NCBI GenBank assembly: GCA_945876755.1
Contig: CAMCPM010000003.1
Location: 1-64,000, forward strand
Length of the DNA: 64,000 nucleotides
Direction: 5' to 3'
Source of the DNA: an uncultured Clostridia bacterium
Lineage (GTDB): Bacteria; Bacillota; Clostridia; Oscillospirales; Ruminococcaceae
Program-made: the position numbers and the translations under genes
Notes under the pieces: model-generated
Told to the model about the DNA's origin: nothing
Seen by the model: only the letters and a program-made list of their open reading frames with translations
Databases searched by the model: none
Shown here: one piece after another, positions 25,201 to 33,836 of the stretch
How the letters are laid out: each line of letters starts with the position of its first letter
How positions within the stretch are numbered: the stretch's first letter is position 1

Positions 25201-25743
25201 TTATTTGAATTTTCTCAAAAATGTAGGACGGAACCATTTTTTGTAACAAGAAATAATAAGCGTCAATGTATAGTCATAAAATATAAATATGAGATTGCCA
25301 ACCGTTAACAATGCAGGAATAAGCCATTCATTGTAAAATCCAAATTCTTCAAACAAGTCAACTGTTCCCAGAATATTCATTGTAACATAGAAGATTATTA
25401 TTATTGAAATGTTAAATGCCGCAAGCTTTCCAAGCCAACAGAAAAGCTTGCTTTTTAATCCCTCAAAAAACGATTTTGCTACAGGATAATATCCAAAAAA
25501 GAAAGTAAAGAAAAGCCATGCCTCCTTATCGGGAGTAACAAAAAATGAAAGTACCGCTACAACAGCATATGTTACAAAAGCCCATGAGCAGCTGACTTCA
25601 ATCGCTACTACAGTTATAAGCATTCCTGCAAAAAGAGGAAGTGTTATATTAAGCGGAGGAAAAACAGCAGTAAGGAACATCATAAGCAGGCAAAGCGCAG
25701 CTACTATCCCTCCAAGTGATACTTTATAGCTAACCTTTTTCAT
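25201..25743 (-). CDS. Polytopic membrane protein, ECF S-component-like
   Basis: These 180 residues have five to six hydrophobic helices. The opening KVSLGGIVAALCLLMMFL followed by NITLPLFAGMLIT resembles substrate-binding S components of ECF vitamin transporters, but no specific ligand motif is visible. It is the last gene of a minus-strand operon with a J-like protein and DUF5685. No ECF A or T component lies nearby, so the transporter idea is weak; a partner membrane protein of the two upstream proteins is equally possible. Confidence 0.65.
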   Translation of the reverse strand: MKKVSYKVSLGGIVAALCLLMMFLTAVFPPLNITLPLFAGMLITVVAIEVSCSWAFVTYAVVAVLSFFVTPDKEAWLFFTFFFGYYPVAKSFFEGLKSKLFCWLGKLAAFNISIIIIFYVTMNILGTVDLFEEFGFYNEWLIPALLTVGNLIFIFYDYTLTLIISCYKKWFRPTFLRKFK

Positions 25744-25765
25744 AATCGAGTCCTTTTCAAATCAA

Positions 25766-26329
25766 TCAGCAGCATCCGATAAGGTCGCCGCCCATACACT
25801 CACAGCAGCAATCTGCACAGATCAGTCCATTGCATATGTCACAGGCATTACATCCGCAGACACGGTTTCCGTCACTGTATACCGGCTGCTCGTTCGGGCT
25901 GCCCTTCATAAAGCCACTCTTACTTTCAGCCATATGTCTTAATGCAGATGAATATTCCTGATTGTAAGGCTCCATTTTACACGCTTGCGAAAAATTTGTG
26001 TAGGCGTCGTTCAGCCAGCCTTTGGCATAACACACGCTTCCCTTTAAAAAATACCATTCAGCTGTTTTTTCGGTTATAGCTTCAAGCATAGTATCCGCAT
26101 CGTTATAATTTCCGTTTTGAAGCTGATGGCGGATCTCCGTATATCCGTCTGCGGCAAACTGTTCAAAGCTTCCTCTGCGCATATTCATAATGGCATCAAA
26201 AGCTTCCGTTATTTCAGAAACTTTTTTTTCATTATCTGAATATTGCTGTATAAGACTTTTATATGCCGATTTAACCTCTTCATCTGTTGCCGATGGCATT
26301 ATACCTAAAATTCTGTATGGGTCGTTCAT
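25766..26329 (-). CDS. Degenerate J-domain protein with cysteine-rich C-terminus
   Basis: Residues 3-50 follow the J-domain pattern (DPYRILGI, ATDEEVKSAYKSLIQQY, VSEITEAFDAIM), but the HPD tripeptide that stimulates Hsp70 is replaced by YSD at 30-32, so it should not work as a normal DnaJ co-chaperone. Residues of about 65-130 look like a helical TPR-like repeat (WYFLKGSVCYAKGWLNDAY). The last 30 residues hold eleven cysteines (C158 to C187), including a CCC triplet, a likely metal-binding or disulfide module. It lies between DUF5685 and the membrane-protein gene in one operon. Function unknown. Confidence 0.8.
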   Translation of the reverse strand: MNDPYRILGIMPSATDEEVKSAYKSLIQQYSDNEKKVSEITEAFDAIMNMRRGSFEQFAADGYTEIRHQLQNGNYNDADTMLEAITEKTAEWYFLKGSVCYAKGWLNDAYTNFSQACKMEPYNQEYSSALRHMAESKSGFMKGSPNEQPVYSDGNRVCGCNACDICNGLICADCCCECMGGDLIGCC

Positions 26330-26370
26330 ACTTTAGTTATACCGTTTTTAACGGTATTCTCCTTTCAAAT

Positions 26371-27243
26371 TTATTTTTCCTGTTTTTCTTCTTTTTTCTT
26401 AATTATATCATAAAAACTATTTTTCAATCCAAGATAAACTATATTATCCAAAATAGGCTTATATTTTTTTATATCAAGCTGAACATAAGCATCTGCAAGA
26501 GCACCCAGAGTAAAATTAACGCTGTCTTCTGTTTTTTTCTGAATTAATGGCAAATCAAGTTCATTTACAGTAGAATCCCCCAAAATAAGAGGATTAAAGC
26601 CACGCGAATGAAAATCCTTTTCTAAATCATCAAAAGCATCTGCAATATAGATATATCTGCCGAGAAGATATCCAAAGCGTCGAAGTATACGCTTTTGTTC
26701 CTCATCTTTGCTGAGTCCGGAAGCAATTTCTGAAAGTATATTTGACGATGGTTCCGAAGCACGGTCTATTGACTTACAGTTTTCTTTTTCAAGCTTTTCC
26801 TGCTGTTTCATTTGTTCGGCAATATATTCAGCAAGCTGTGGATATTTTTTTTCTGCTTTTTTATAAGCATTTTTCGTTATCCTGATCATAAACAACGAAC
26901 CTATTTTTCCCAAAAAATGTTTATCAGTAGCATCATCTTTGAATTTATTATATATCAAAATTGATGCAGCGGCAGCAGTATAATCAAGTCCGTCAGGAGA
27001 TTTGAGACACGGTGTTTTACGGAAAGGGTGTGCAATACAACGCTGTGGTTCAAGTTCGGCTTCACTTTCGTTTATTGCCAATGCCATTAATCCAAGGAAA
27101 GCAAAATCATAGCTTAAAGTCATTCGTGCCATTAAGCCATAGCTTTTCCCGAGAATTTTACATAATCCGCAGTATACAGCCTTATATGTTTCAAACTCGC
27201 AAATTCTCATATGCGGTTTAAATGGCTTTACATAACCGAACAT
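26371..27243 (-). CDS. DUF5685 family protein
   Basis: This 290-residue, mostly helical protein matches the clostridial DUF5685 family. Conserved cysteines appear early (C15; YCGLCKILGKSYG with C25 and C28) and again at C69 and C79 (QRCIAHPFRKTPC), which suggests a metal or cluster site. Later parts contain acidic helices with YLLGRYIYIADAFDDLEKD, a DDxxxD pattern. It leads a three-gene operon under a consensus promoter. No biochemical role is known to me; the link with a Cys-tailed J-like protein suggests metal handling or protein maturation. Confidence 0.82.
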   Translation of the reverse strand: MFGYVKPFKPHMRICEFETYKAVYCGLCKILGKSYGLMARMTLSYDFAFLGLMALAINESEAELEPQRCIAHPFRKTPCLKSPDGLDYTAAAASILIYNKFKDDATDKHFLGKIGSLFMIRITKNAYKKAEKKYPQLAEYIAEQMKQQEKLEKENCKSIDRASEPSSNILSEIASGLSKDEEQKRILRRFGYLLGRYIYIADAFDDLEKDFHSRGFNPLILGDSTVNELDLPLIQKKTEDSVNFTLGALADAYVQLDIKKYKPILDNIVYLGLKNSFYDIIKKKEEKQEK

Positions 27244-27274
27244 AAACTTCCCCCAATATTTTTCTTAATATAAA

Positions 27275-27303
27275 ATTATAACACAGCATTCTGATTATGT
27301 CAA
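27275..27303 (-). promoter_or_regulatory. Consensus sigma-A promoter of the DUF5685 operon
   Basis: Exact TTGACA (27298-27303), 17-base spacer and exact TATAAT (27275-27280) on the minus strand, 31 bases before the DUF5685 start. Confidence 0.85.
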
Positions 27304-27459
27304 ATAAACAGGCAAGAATTTCAACATATTATCACATATTTGCAATATAAAAGTTTTAAACCAGCTGTTTATCGCTGAAAGATACAATTTAAAAAGCAAA
27401 CTACATCGAATTTATTATAATTCCATAACTTTTAGGAATGTTAGTTCATAAAAAATACA

Positions 27460-27488
27460 TTGACAATTGTATTTACACATGATATTAT
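27460..27488 (+). promoter_or_regulatory. Promoter of the ilvB T-box leader
   Basis: TTGACA (27460-27465), 17-base spacer, TATTAT (27483-27488). Between this site and the DUF5685 promoter (27304-27459) I see only AT-rich DNA. Confidence 0.8.
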
Positions 27489-27494
27489 ATAAGC

Positions 27495-27770
27495 AATATG
27501 TTAAATGCTTTGATGAGGAGCAAAACAGCATACGAAATCTTTCAGAGAACTGCCGTTTGGTGCGAGGCAGTATTTTTCTGCTGATAATATATCACCTCGG
27601 AGCATTCTGCCGAACGGTTATTCTTAGTAGGACGGAACGGGTTTCTCCCGTTACAGAGAAGCGCATTGTCTGATGCGGCAAAGTGCGGATTTTTATCCGA
27701 ACGAGAGTGGTACCGTGGATGTATTTATTACCTTCACCTCTTGATTTTTTCTTGAGGTGAAGGTTTTTTA
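27495..27770 (+). promoter_or_regulatory. T-box riboswitch, Ile (ATC) specifier, upstream of ilvB-cimA
   Basis: The leader has the stem I features of a T-box (AGAGA at 27544-27548, GGTGCGAGGCAG at 27559-27570), a specifier triplet ATC at 27591-27593 placed by alignment with the leuA leader, and the T-box sequence AGAGTGGTACCGTGGA at 27704-27719. A terminator follows: CCTTCACCTC (27731-27740) pairs with GAGGTGAAGG (27754-27763), then TTTTTT. Uncharged tRNA-Ile would stabilise the antiterminator and turn on ilvB and cimA. The Ile specifier fits the citramalate route to isoleucine encoded downstream. Confidence 0.93.
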
Positions 27771-27793
27771 TTTTATTACAGGGAGATTTAAAT

Positions 27794-29470
27794 ATGGTTT
27801 TAAACGGTTCGCAGATTATTCTTGAATGCCTTTTGGAACAGGGTGTGGATACAGTATTCGGATATCCGGGTGGTGCTGTGCTGAATATTTATGACGCTTT
27901 GTATGATTATAGCGATAAAATCACACATATTCTTACTTCTCATGAGCAGGCTGCTGCTCATGCTGCTGACGGTTATTCACGTTCAACAGGCAAAACAGGC
28001 GTTGTTATTGCAACATCCGGTCCCGGTGCGACAAACCTTGTTACCGGTCTTGCAACAGCATATATGGACAGTATCCCTATGGTAGCCATTACAGGAAATG
28101 TTGCTACTTCCCTGCTTGGTCTTGACAGCTTTCAGGAGGTTGACATAACAGGAATAACTATGCCTATAACCAAACATAATTACATTGTAAAGGATATTGC
28201 CAATCTTGCAGATGCTATAAGAAATGCTTTCTTTATTGCAAATGACGGTCGCAAGGGGCCTGTACTTATTGATGTTCCCAAAGATATTACTGCGGCAGTT
28301 TATGAATATGAGCCGCAAAGTCTTAAGCAGCATGAATATTTTATAAATAATGAAGAAATATCAAAAGCGGCAAAAATGATTTCAAAAGCGGAAAAACCGT
28401 TTATATATGCAGGCGGCGGTGTTGTTTCCTGCGACGCATTTGACGAACTTGCAAACTTTGCAGAAATTATTGACGCACCGGTTTCTCTTTCCTTAATGGG
28501 ACAATGTGCTTTTGACAACAAAAGCTGTCGTTATACGGGCATGATGGGTATGCACGGAACAAAAGCTTCTTCTCTGGCACTTACAGAATGCGACCTGCTC
28601 ATCGTACTCGGTTCACGTTTTTCCGACAGAGTAACCTGCAACGCAGGAAACTTCAGAAAAGCTGCTGAAAAAGCAACTATTCTCCATGTTGATATTGACC
28701 CTGCCGAAATCAATAAAAATATTACAGCCGACCTCAAGGTATGCGGTAACGTTAAGCTTGTGCTTGAAGAACTTAACAAATTAATTACTCCGCGTAAACA
28801 TAAGGAATGGATGTCTGAAATTGAAAAATGGAAAAATGATTATCCGCTTTGTCAAGTTTCCGATGAGCCCGATGACGTTCTTCCGCAGGATGTGATTGAA
28901 ACCCTTGACGAACTTACTAACGGCGAGGCTGTTATCAGCACGGAAGTCGGTCAGCATCAGATGTGGACTGCCGAATTTTATAACTTCCGCAAGCCGAGAA
29001 GCTTTTCTTCTTCCGGAGGACTCGGAACAATGGGTTACGGTCTTGGAGCGGCAATCGGCTGTAAAGTCGGAAATCCGGATAAGGTCGTTGTAAACTGTGC
29101 AGGCGACGGAAGTTTTTACATGAACATGAATGAACTTACCACTTTGGCAAAATATCAGCTTCCCGTTATAGAGCTTGTTTTTAATAACAGCGTACTCGGA
29201 ATGGTACGTCAATGGCAGAAGCTTTTCTATAACGGACATTTCTCTCAGACTACTCTTGAAAAGCCTACCGACTTTGAACTTCTCGGAAAAGCAATAGGTA
29301 TTGAAACCTTTACCATAAAAAGCAAAAGCGACATACGTCCTGTTCTTGAAAAGGCAATTTCGCTTAACAAGCCTGTACTGATAAACTGTATTATTGACAA
29401 GGATATAAATGTTCTGCCTATGGTTCCTGCCGGAGCTTCAATTGCAGAACCTATACTTGAGATAAAGTAA
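27794..29470 (+). CDS. ilvB: Acetolactate synthase, large (catalytic) subunit
   Basis: AHAS joins two pyruvates, or pyruvate and 2-oxobutyrate, in the first common step of branched-chain synthesis, using ThDP and FAD. The 558 residues contain GYPGGAVLNIYDAL, the catalytic-Glu region SHEQAAAHAADGY, TSGPGATNLVTGLA, and the ThDP motif GDGSFYMNMNEL ending VFNN. The ATG is preceded by GGGAG. It is under an Ile T-box and followed by cimA. No ilvN regulatory subunit gene is next to it or elsewhere in the window, so the partner is either distant or absent. Confidence 0.95.
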   Translation: MVLNGSQIILECLLEQGVDTVFGYPGGAVLNIYDALYDYSDKITHILTSHEQAAAHAADGYSRSTGKTGVVIATSGPGATNLVTGLATAYMDSIPMVAITGNVATSLLGLDSFQEVDITGITMPITKHNYIVKDIANLADAIRNAFFIANDGRKGPVLIDVPKDITAAVYEYEPQSLKQHEYFINNEEISKAAKMISKAEKPFIYAGGGVVSCDAFDELANFAEIIDAPVSLSLMGQCAFDNKSCRYTGMMGMHGTKASSLALTECDLLIVLGSRFSDRVTCNAGNFRKAAEKATILHVDIDPAEINKNITADLKVCGNVKLVLEELNKLITPRKHKEWMSEIEKWKNDYPLCQVSDEPDDVLPQDVIETLDELTNGEAVISTEVGQHQMWTAEFYNFRKPRSFSSSGGLGTMGYGLGAAIGCKVGNPDKVVVNCAGDGSFYMNMNELTTLAKYQLPVIELVFNNSVLGMVRQWQKLFYNGHFSQTTLEKPTDFELLGKAIGIETFTIKSKSDIRPVLEKAISLNKPVLINCIIDKDINVLPMVPAGASIAEPILEIK

Positions 29471-29488
29471 ACCGAAGGGAGATTAATT

Positions 29489-31066
29489 ATGAACAAGGTT
29501 CAGATATTTGATTCAACTTTGCGTGACGGTGCGCAGGGAGAAAACGTTAATTTTTCGGTTGAAGACAAATTCAATGTTATGAAAGCCCTTGACGATTTCG
29601 GAATAGACTTTATTGAAGCAGGAAATCCCGCTTCAAATCCCAAAGATTTGGAATTTTTCAAAAAAGCAGAATCGTGTCCGCCGAAGCATTCAAAATTAGT
29701 AGCTTTCGGTTCAACAAGGAGGAAAAACACCTCATGCGAAGATGACGCAAATCTTAACGCTCTTGCAGACACGAATGTTGAATATGTTTCAGTTTTCGGG
29801 AAAAGCTGGGATATGCACGCAACAGAAATCATAAATACTACCCTTGAAGAAAATCTGAATATGATTTCCGATACTATTAAATATCTTGTCTCCAAGGGTA
29901 AAAAAGTCTTTTTTGACGCTGAACATTATTTTGACGGCTACAAAGCTAATCCCGAATATGCGCTTCAGACTATCAAAGCTGCTGAAAACGCAGGTGCGGA
30001 AGCTGTCATTCTATGTGACACAAACGGCGGTTGTTTTCCGGATGAAATTTCAGAAATTGTTAAAGCTGTAGTTTCTCATGTAAGTATTCCCGTTGGTATT
30101 CACTGTCATAATGATACAGGCTGTGCAGTTGCAAATTCACTCGCAGCTGTAAAGTCAGGTGCTTTACAAGTTCAAGGAACCTTAACAGGCATTGGAGAAC
30201 GCTGCGGAAATACAAATCTTTCAACTGTTATTGCCAATTTACAGCTCAAAATGGGTATTGAATGCATTCCTTCAGGCAATGCTGTAAAGCTTACTCAGCT
30301 CGCACGTTATATTTCAGAGATCTGCAATATGAAGCTTACAGGCAATATGCCGTATGTAGGTAAAAGTGCATTCGCTCACAAAGGAGGTATGCACGCTGAC
30401 GGAGTTAAAAAAAATCCCCGCAGCTTTGAGCATATCTCTCCCGAAGCTGTGGGAAATAAACGAAATATTCTTCTTTCAGAGGTTGCAGGACGTTCCGCTA
30501 TTCTTCATCGTATAAATGAAATTGCTCCCGAGCTTACAAAGGACAGTCCCGAAACAAAGGCTATCATCGACCTGCTTAAAGATATGGAATTTAAGGGATA
30601 TCAGTACGAAGCTGCTGAAGCGTCATTTGAGCTGCTTGTAAAAAAATATCTTGGAAGAATAGAAAACTTCTTTGAAATAAATTACTTTAAAATTATAGGA
30701 GAAAAATCCGGAGAACTTCAGAATCCTTCATCTGCAATTGTAAAAGTTGCGGTAAATGGCAAAACAGAAATCGCAGCAGACGAGGGAGACGGTCCCGTAA
30801 ATGCTCTCGACAAGGCACTTCGTCAGGCACTGACTGTATTTTATCCGTCAATTGCAGATGTTCACCTTACCGATTATAAAGTTCGTGTAATAGACGGAAG
30901 CGCAGCAACTGCCGCAAACGTAAGAGTTCTAATTGAAAGTACCGACGGAAAAGACATATGGACGACTGTCGGTGCATCAACAGACGTTATAAATGCTTCT
31001 GTTATTGCACTTATTGATAGTATGGAATATAAGCTCATAAAGGATAATTCTCGTAAAAATTCTTAA
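29489..31066 (+). CDS. cimA: (R)-Citramalate synthase
   Basis: CimA condenses pyruvate with acetyl-CoA to citramalate, starting a threonine-independent route to 2-oxobutyrate and isoleucine. The 525 residues fit CimA: DSTLRDGAQGENVNFS at 8-23, an EAGNPASNPKD block in place of the leucine-type motif, the metal-binding HCHNDTGCAVANS, and a C-terminal LeuA-type allosteric domain (about 400-520). LeuCD and LeuB, encoded downstream, would finish the route. Its 3' end overlaps the convergent LysR gene by 32 bases. Being second in an Ile-specified T-box operon supports CimA over LeuA. Confidence 0.92.
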   Translation: MNKVQIFDSTLRDGAQGENVNFSVEDKFNVMKALDDFGIDFIEAGNPASNPKDLEFFKKAESCPPKHSKLVAFGSTRRKNTSCEDDANLNALADTNVEYVSVFGKSWDMHATEIINTTLEENLNMISDTIKYLVSKGKKVFFDAEHYFDGYKANPEYALQTIKAAENAGAEAVILCDTNGGCFPDEISEIVKAVVSHVSIPVGIHCHNDTGCAVANSLAAVKSGALQVQGTLTGIGERCGNTNLSTVIANLQLKMGIECIPSGNAVKLTQLARYISEICNMKLTGNMPYVGKSAFAHKGGMHADGVKKNPRSFEHISPEAVGNKRNILLSEVAGRSAILHRINEIAPELTKDSPETKAIIDLLKDMEFKGYQYEAAEASFELLVKKYLGRIENFFEINYFKIIGEKSGELQNPSSAIVKVAVNGKTEIAADEGDGPVNALDKALRQALTVFYPSIADVHLTDYKVRVIDGSAATAANVRVLIESTDGKDIWTTVGASTDVINASVIALIDSMEYKLIKDNSRKNS

Positions 31067-31931
31067 ATCTTTCCATTGCAAGGGTAGGTTTTGTGTTTTT
31101 TATATATGCAAAGCCTACCTCTCTTTTATTTATTGGTACAGACAATGGTATCTCAATAAGACTTCCTTCATCAAGCTCTTTTTGCACAAAACGCTTTATT
31201 ACACAGGCTACTCCTATACCTGTTTTGGCGAACTCAATAAGCATATCCATTCCGCTGACCTCAAGAACGTGTTCAGGAACGATATTGTTTTCCTTAAAAT
31301 AGCGGTCAACGTGCATACGGGATACATTTGCTCCGTCAAGAAGCATAATGTTGGCTTCTTCAAAAACTGTTGAATCCCCGCGAATGTGAAGATTATCAAT
31401 ATAAGACTTTGTCGCAATAAAAACATCTTCAATTTCACCGAGAGAATAAAAATTAATATCAGATTGGTTTTCAGGCTTTACCATAAGTGCAATGTCAATT
31501 CTTCCATCAGCAAGAAGCTTCATAATTTTTGATGACGACTGACATTCAACCGTTATTTTTATATGCGGATTTTCAACTATAAATCCCTTAAGATAAGGCA
31601 GAAGCATATGCTTGCACAAAACAGCGCTTGCCGCCAGACGAAGCCTTCCAATACCAAGCTCGTTAATACGGCGTATAGTATCTTCACCGTTTTTTATAAG
31701 CTCAAATGCGGCTTTAAGCTGCTCATACATTATTTTTCCTTCATCGGTAAGGCTCACTCCTCTGTGGTTGCGTATAAAGAGCTGGGTTCCGAGACTTTCC
31801 TCCATTTTAGTAATAGCCTTGCTTATTGCCGGCTGACTTATATAGTTCATCTCTGCCGCACGTGAGATGCTTTCGCATTCGGCAACTGCACAGAACAGAC
31901 GGTAACGGTTAAGATTGCTTTCTGAAATCAT
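31035..31931 (-). CDS. LysR-family transcriptional regulator
   Basis: This 298-residue LysR protein has an N-terminal winged helix (about 3-60, with SISRAAEMNYISQPAISKAI) and a periplasmic-binding-like effector domain. It is divergent from leuC-leuD-leuB across a 132-base gap, so it probably controls that operon; 2-isopropylmalate or citramalate are reasonable effectors by analogy but unproven. Its 3' end overlaps that of cimA by 32 bases, so the two convergent transcripts are complementary there. GGAG lies ahead of its ATG. Confidence 0.9.
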   Translation of the reverse strand: MISESNLNRYRLFCAVAECESISRAAEMNYISQPAISKAITKMEESLGTQLFIRNHRGVSLTDEGKIMYEQLKAAFELIKNGEDTIRRINELGIGRLRLAASAVLCKHMLLPYLKGFIVENPHIKITVECQSSSKIMKLLADGRIDIALMVKPENQSDINFYSLGEIEDVFIATKSYIDNLHIRGDSTVFEEANIMLLDGANVSRMHVDRYFKENNIVPEHVLEVSGMDMLIEFAKTGIGVACVIKRFVQKELDEGSLIEIPLSVPINKREVGFAYIKNTKPTLAMERFKNFYENYPL

Positions 31932-31971
31932 ATATTACCTCTCCTTTTTGTTTTTATTTAGCATATCAAAA

Positions 31972-31992
31972 ATTCATATCAGATATTCATAT
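31972..31992. promoter_or_regulatory. Direct repeats upstream of leuC, candidate LysR site
   Basis: ATTCATAT occurs twice (31972-31979 and 31985-31992), 13 bases apart, just upstream of the leuC -35 box and in the gap between the divergent LysR gene and leuC. The position suits an activator site; sequence identity to any known operator is not claimed. Confidence 0.4.
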
Positions 31993-31999
31993 TATGTAT

Positions 32000-32028
32000 T
32001 TGAATTATATCATATTTTATGTTATAAT
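32000..32028 (+). promoter_or_regulatory. leuC promoter
   Basis: TTGAAT (32000-32005), 17-base spacer, TATAAT (32023-32028); the leuC ATG lies about 36 bases downstream with AAAGAAAGG ahead of it. No T-box is present here, unlike ilvB and leuA. Confidence 0.7.
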
Positions 32029-32063
32029 TCAACTGTAATCTAAAAAAGAAAGGTTGAATTTTT

Positions 32064-33326
32064 ATGTCTATGACAATGACTCAAAAAATTCTCGCTGCAC
32101 ACGCAGGTCTTGACAAGGTTGAAGCAGGTCAGCTTATCAGATGTAAGCTTGATATGGTGCTGGGTAATGATGTCACAACTCCTGTTGCTATCAATGAATT
32201 TGAAAAAGCAGGATTTTCAGGCATTTTTGATAAAGATAAAATTTCTCTGGTAATGGATCACTTTACCCCCAACAAGGACATCAAGTCCGCTGCGCACACA
32301 AAGCAGTGCCGTGATTTTGCTTCAAAGCTCAAAATCAAAAACTATTTTGACGTTGGTGACATGGGCATTGAACACGCTCTGCTTCCCGAAAAAGGTCTTG
32401 TAGCTTCCGGCGAGTGTATCATTGGTGCTGACAGCCACACTTGTACATACGGCGCTCTCGGTGCTTTTTCCACAGGCGTAGGTTCTACGGATATGGCGGC
32501 AGGCATGGCTACGGGCGAGGCATGGTTCAAAGTTCCCTCCGCAATAAAATTCAACCTCAAAGGCAAGCTTAACAAATATGTTATGGGCAAGGATGTTATC
32601 CTCCACATCATCGGCATGATAGGCGTTGACGGCGCGCTTTACAAGTCCATGGAATTCTCGGGCGAGGGGCTGAAAAGCCTTTCTATGGACGACCGTCTTT
32701 CAATGGCAAATATGGCTATCGAGGCAGGCGCAAAGAATGGCATTTTCGCAGTTGACGAGGTCACTAAGGCTTATCAGGAGGGCAGAGTTGACCGTCACTA
32801 CACCGTTTACGAAGCTGACCCCGACGCTCCTTATGATGCTGTTTATGATATTGACCTTTCTGAAATCAAACCAACAGTTGCTTTCCCACACCTTCCCGAA
32901 AACACAAAGACTATTGACGAGGTCGGCGAGGTAAAAATAGATCAGGTCGTTATCGGTTCCTGCACAAACGGAAGAATGGAAGACCTTGAAATGGCTGCTG
33001 AAATCATGAAAGGCAAAAAAGTTCACGATGGAGTACGCTGCATTGTTATTCCTGCAACTCAGAAAATTTATCTTGAAGCTATGAAAAAAGGCTTGCTGGA
33101 AATCTTCATTAATGCAGGCTGCGTGGTTTCGACGCCTACCTGCGGTCCGTGTCTTGGCGGTCATATGGGTATTCTTGCGAAGGGCGAAAGAGCTGTTGCT
33201 ACTACCAATAGAAACTTTGTCGGACGCATGGGTCATCCCGAATCCGAGGTTTATCTCGCTTCCCCTGCTGTTGCTGCGGCTTCTGCAATTACAGGCAAAA
33301 TCAGCGATCCTGAAGAGGTTCTGTGA
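32064..33326 (+). CDS. leuC: 3-Isopropylmalate dehydratase large subunit
   Basis: LeuC with LeuD isomerises 2-isopropylmalate to 3-isopropylmalate through a [4Fe-4S] cluster. The 420 residues show the aconitase-family blocks [33 protein letters not shown] and [13 protein letters not shown], which supply the three cluster cysteines. The length matches the bacterial short LeuC/homoaconitase type. With CimA encoded upstream it should also process citramalate. Codon choice in leuC, leuD and leuB is noticeably more GC-rich than in the neighbouring LysR gene. Confidence 0.94.
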   Translation: MSMTMTQKILAAHAGLDKVEAGQLIRCKLDMVLGNDVTTPVAINEFEKAGFSGIFDKDKISLVMDHFTPNKDIKSAAHTKQCRDFASKLKIKNYFDVGDMGIEHALLPEKGLVASGECIIGADSHTCTYGALGAFSTGVGSTDMAAGMATGEAWFKVPSAIKFNLKGKLNKYVMGKDVILHIIGMIGVDGALYKSMEFSGEGLKSLSMDDRLSMANMAIEAGAKNGIFAVDEVTKAYQEGRVDRHYTVYEADPDAPYDAVYDIDLSEIKPTVAFPHLPENTKTIDEVGEVKIDQVVIGSCTNGRMEDLEMAAEIMKGKKVHDGVRCIVIPATQKIYLEAMKKGLLEIFINAGCVVSTPTCGPCLGGHMGILAKGERAVATTNRNFVGRMGHPESEVYLASPAVAAASAITGKISDPEEVL

Positions 33327-33340
33327 AAGGAGTATCTAAT

Positions 33341-33823
33341 ATGAAAGCATTCGGTAAAGTACATAAATACGGCGATAATGTTGATACAGACGTTATTATT
33401 CCTGCAAGATATCTTAACTCAGCAGACCCAAAAGAGCTTGCTTATCACTGCATGGAGGATATTGACAAGGACTTTGTGAACAATGTCAATAACGGTGACA
33501 TCATGGTCGCAAACCTTAACTTTGGCTGCGGTTCTTCCCGTGAACACGCTCCAATTGCTATCAAGGCAAGCGGAATTTCCTGCGTGATTGCTTCCACATT
33601 TGCAAGAATTTTTTACAGAAATGCTATCAACATCGGCTTGCCTATCCTTGAATGTGACGAAGCTGCCAAAAATATTGAAAACGGCGACGAGGTCGAGGTT
33701 GACTTCGACACAGGCATTATCACAAATAAAACGAAAAATCAGACATATCAGGCACAGCCATTCCCCGAATTTATGAAAGAGATCATCAATGCAGGCGGAC
33801 TGCTTAAATCTTTGAAGAAGTAA
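33341..33823 (+). CDS. leuD: 3-Isopropylmalate dehydratase small subunit
   Basis: LeuD is the swivelling small subunit that completes the LeuCD hydratase. The 160 residues contain [15 protein letters not shown] near 12-26 and the substrate-binding [11 protein letters not shown]. The ATG at 33341 has AAAGGAG eight bases upstream and starts [11 protein letters not shown]; an earlier GTG overlaps leuC. The length suits the archaeal/clostridial short LeuD. It lies 14 bases after leuC and 13 before leuB. Confidence 0.94.
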   Translation: MKAFGKVHKYGDNVDTDVIIPARYLNSADPKELAYHCMEDIDKDFVNNVNNGDIMVANLNFGCGSSREHAPIAIKASGISCVIASTFARIFYRNAINIGLPILECDEAAKNIENGDEVEVDFDTGIITNKTKNQTYQAQPFPEFMKEIINAGGLLKSLKK

Positions 33824-33836
33824 AGGAGCGATCACT

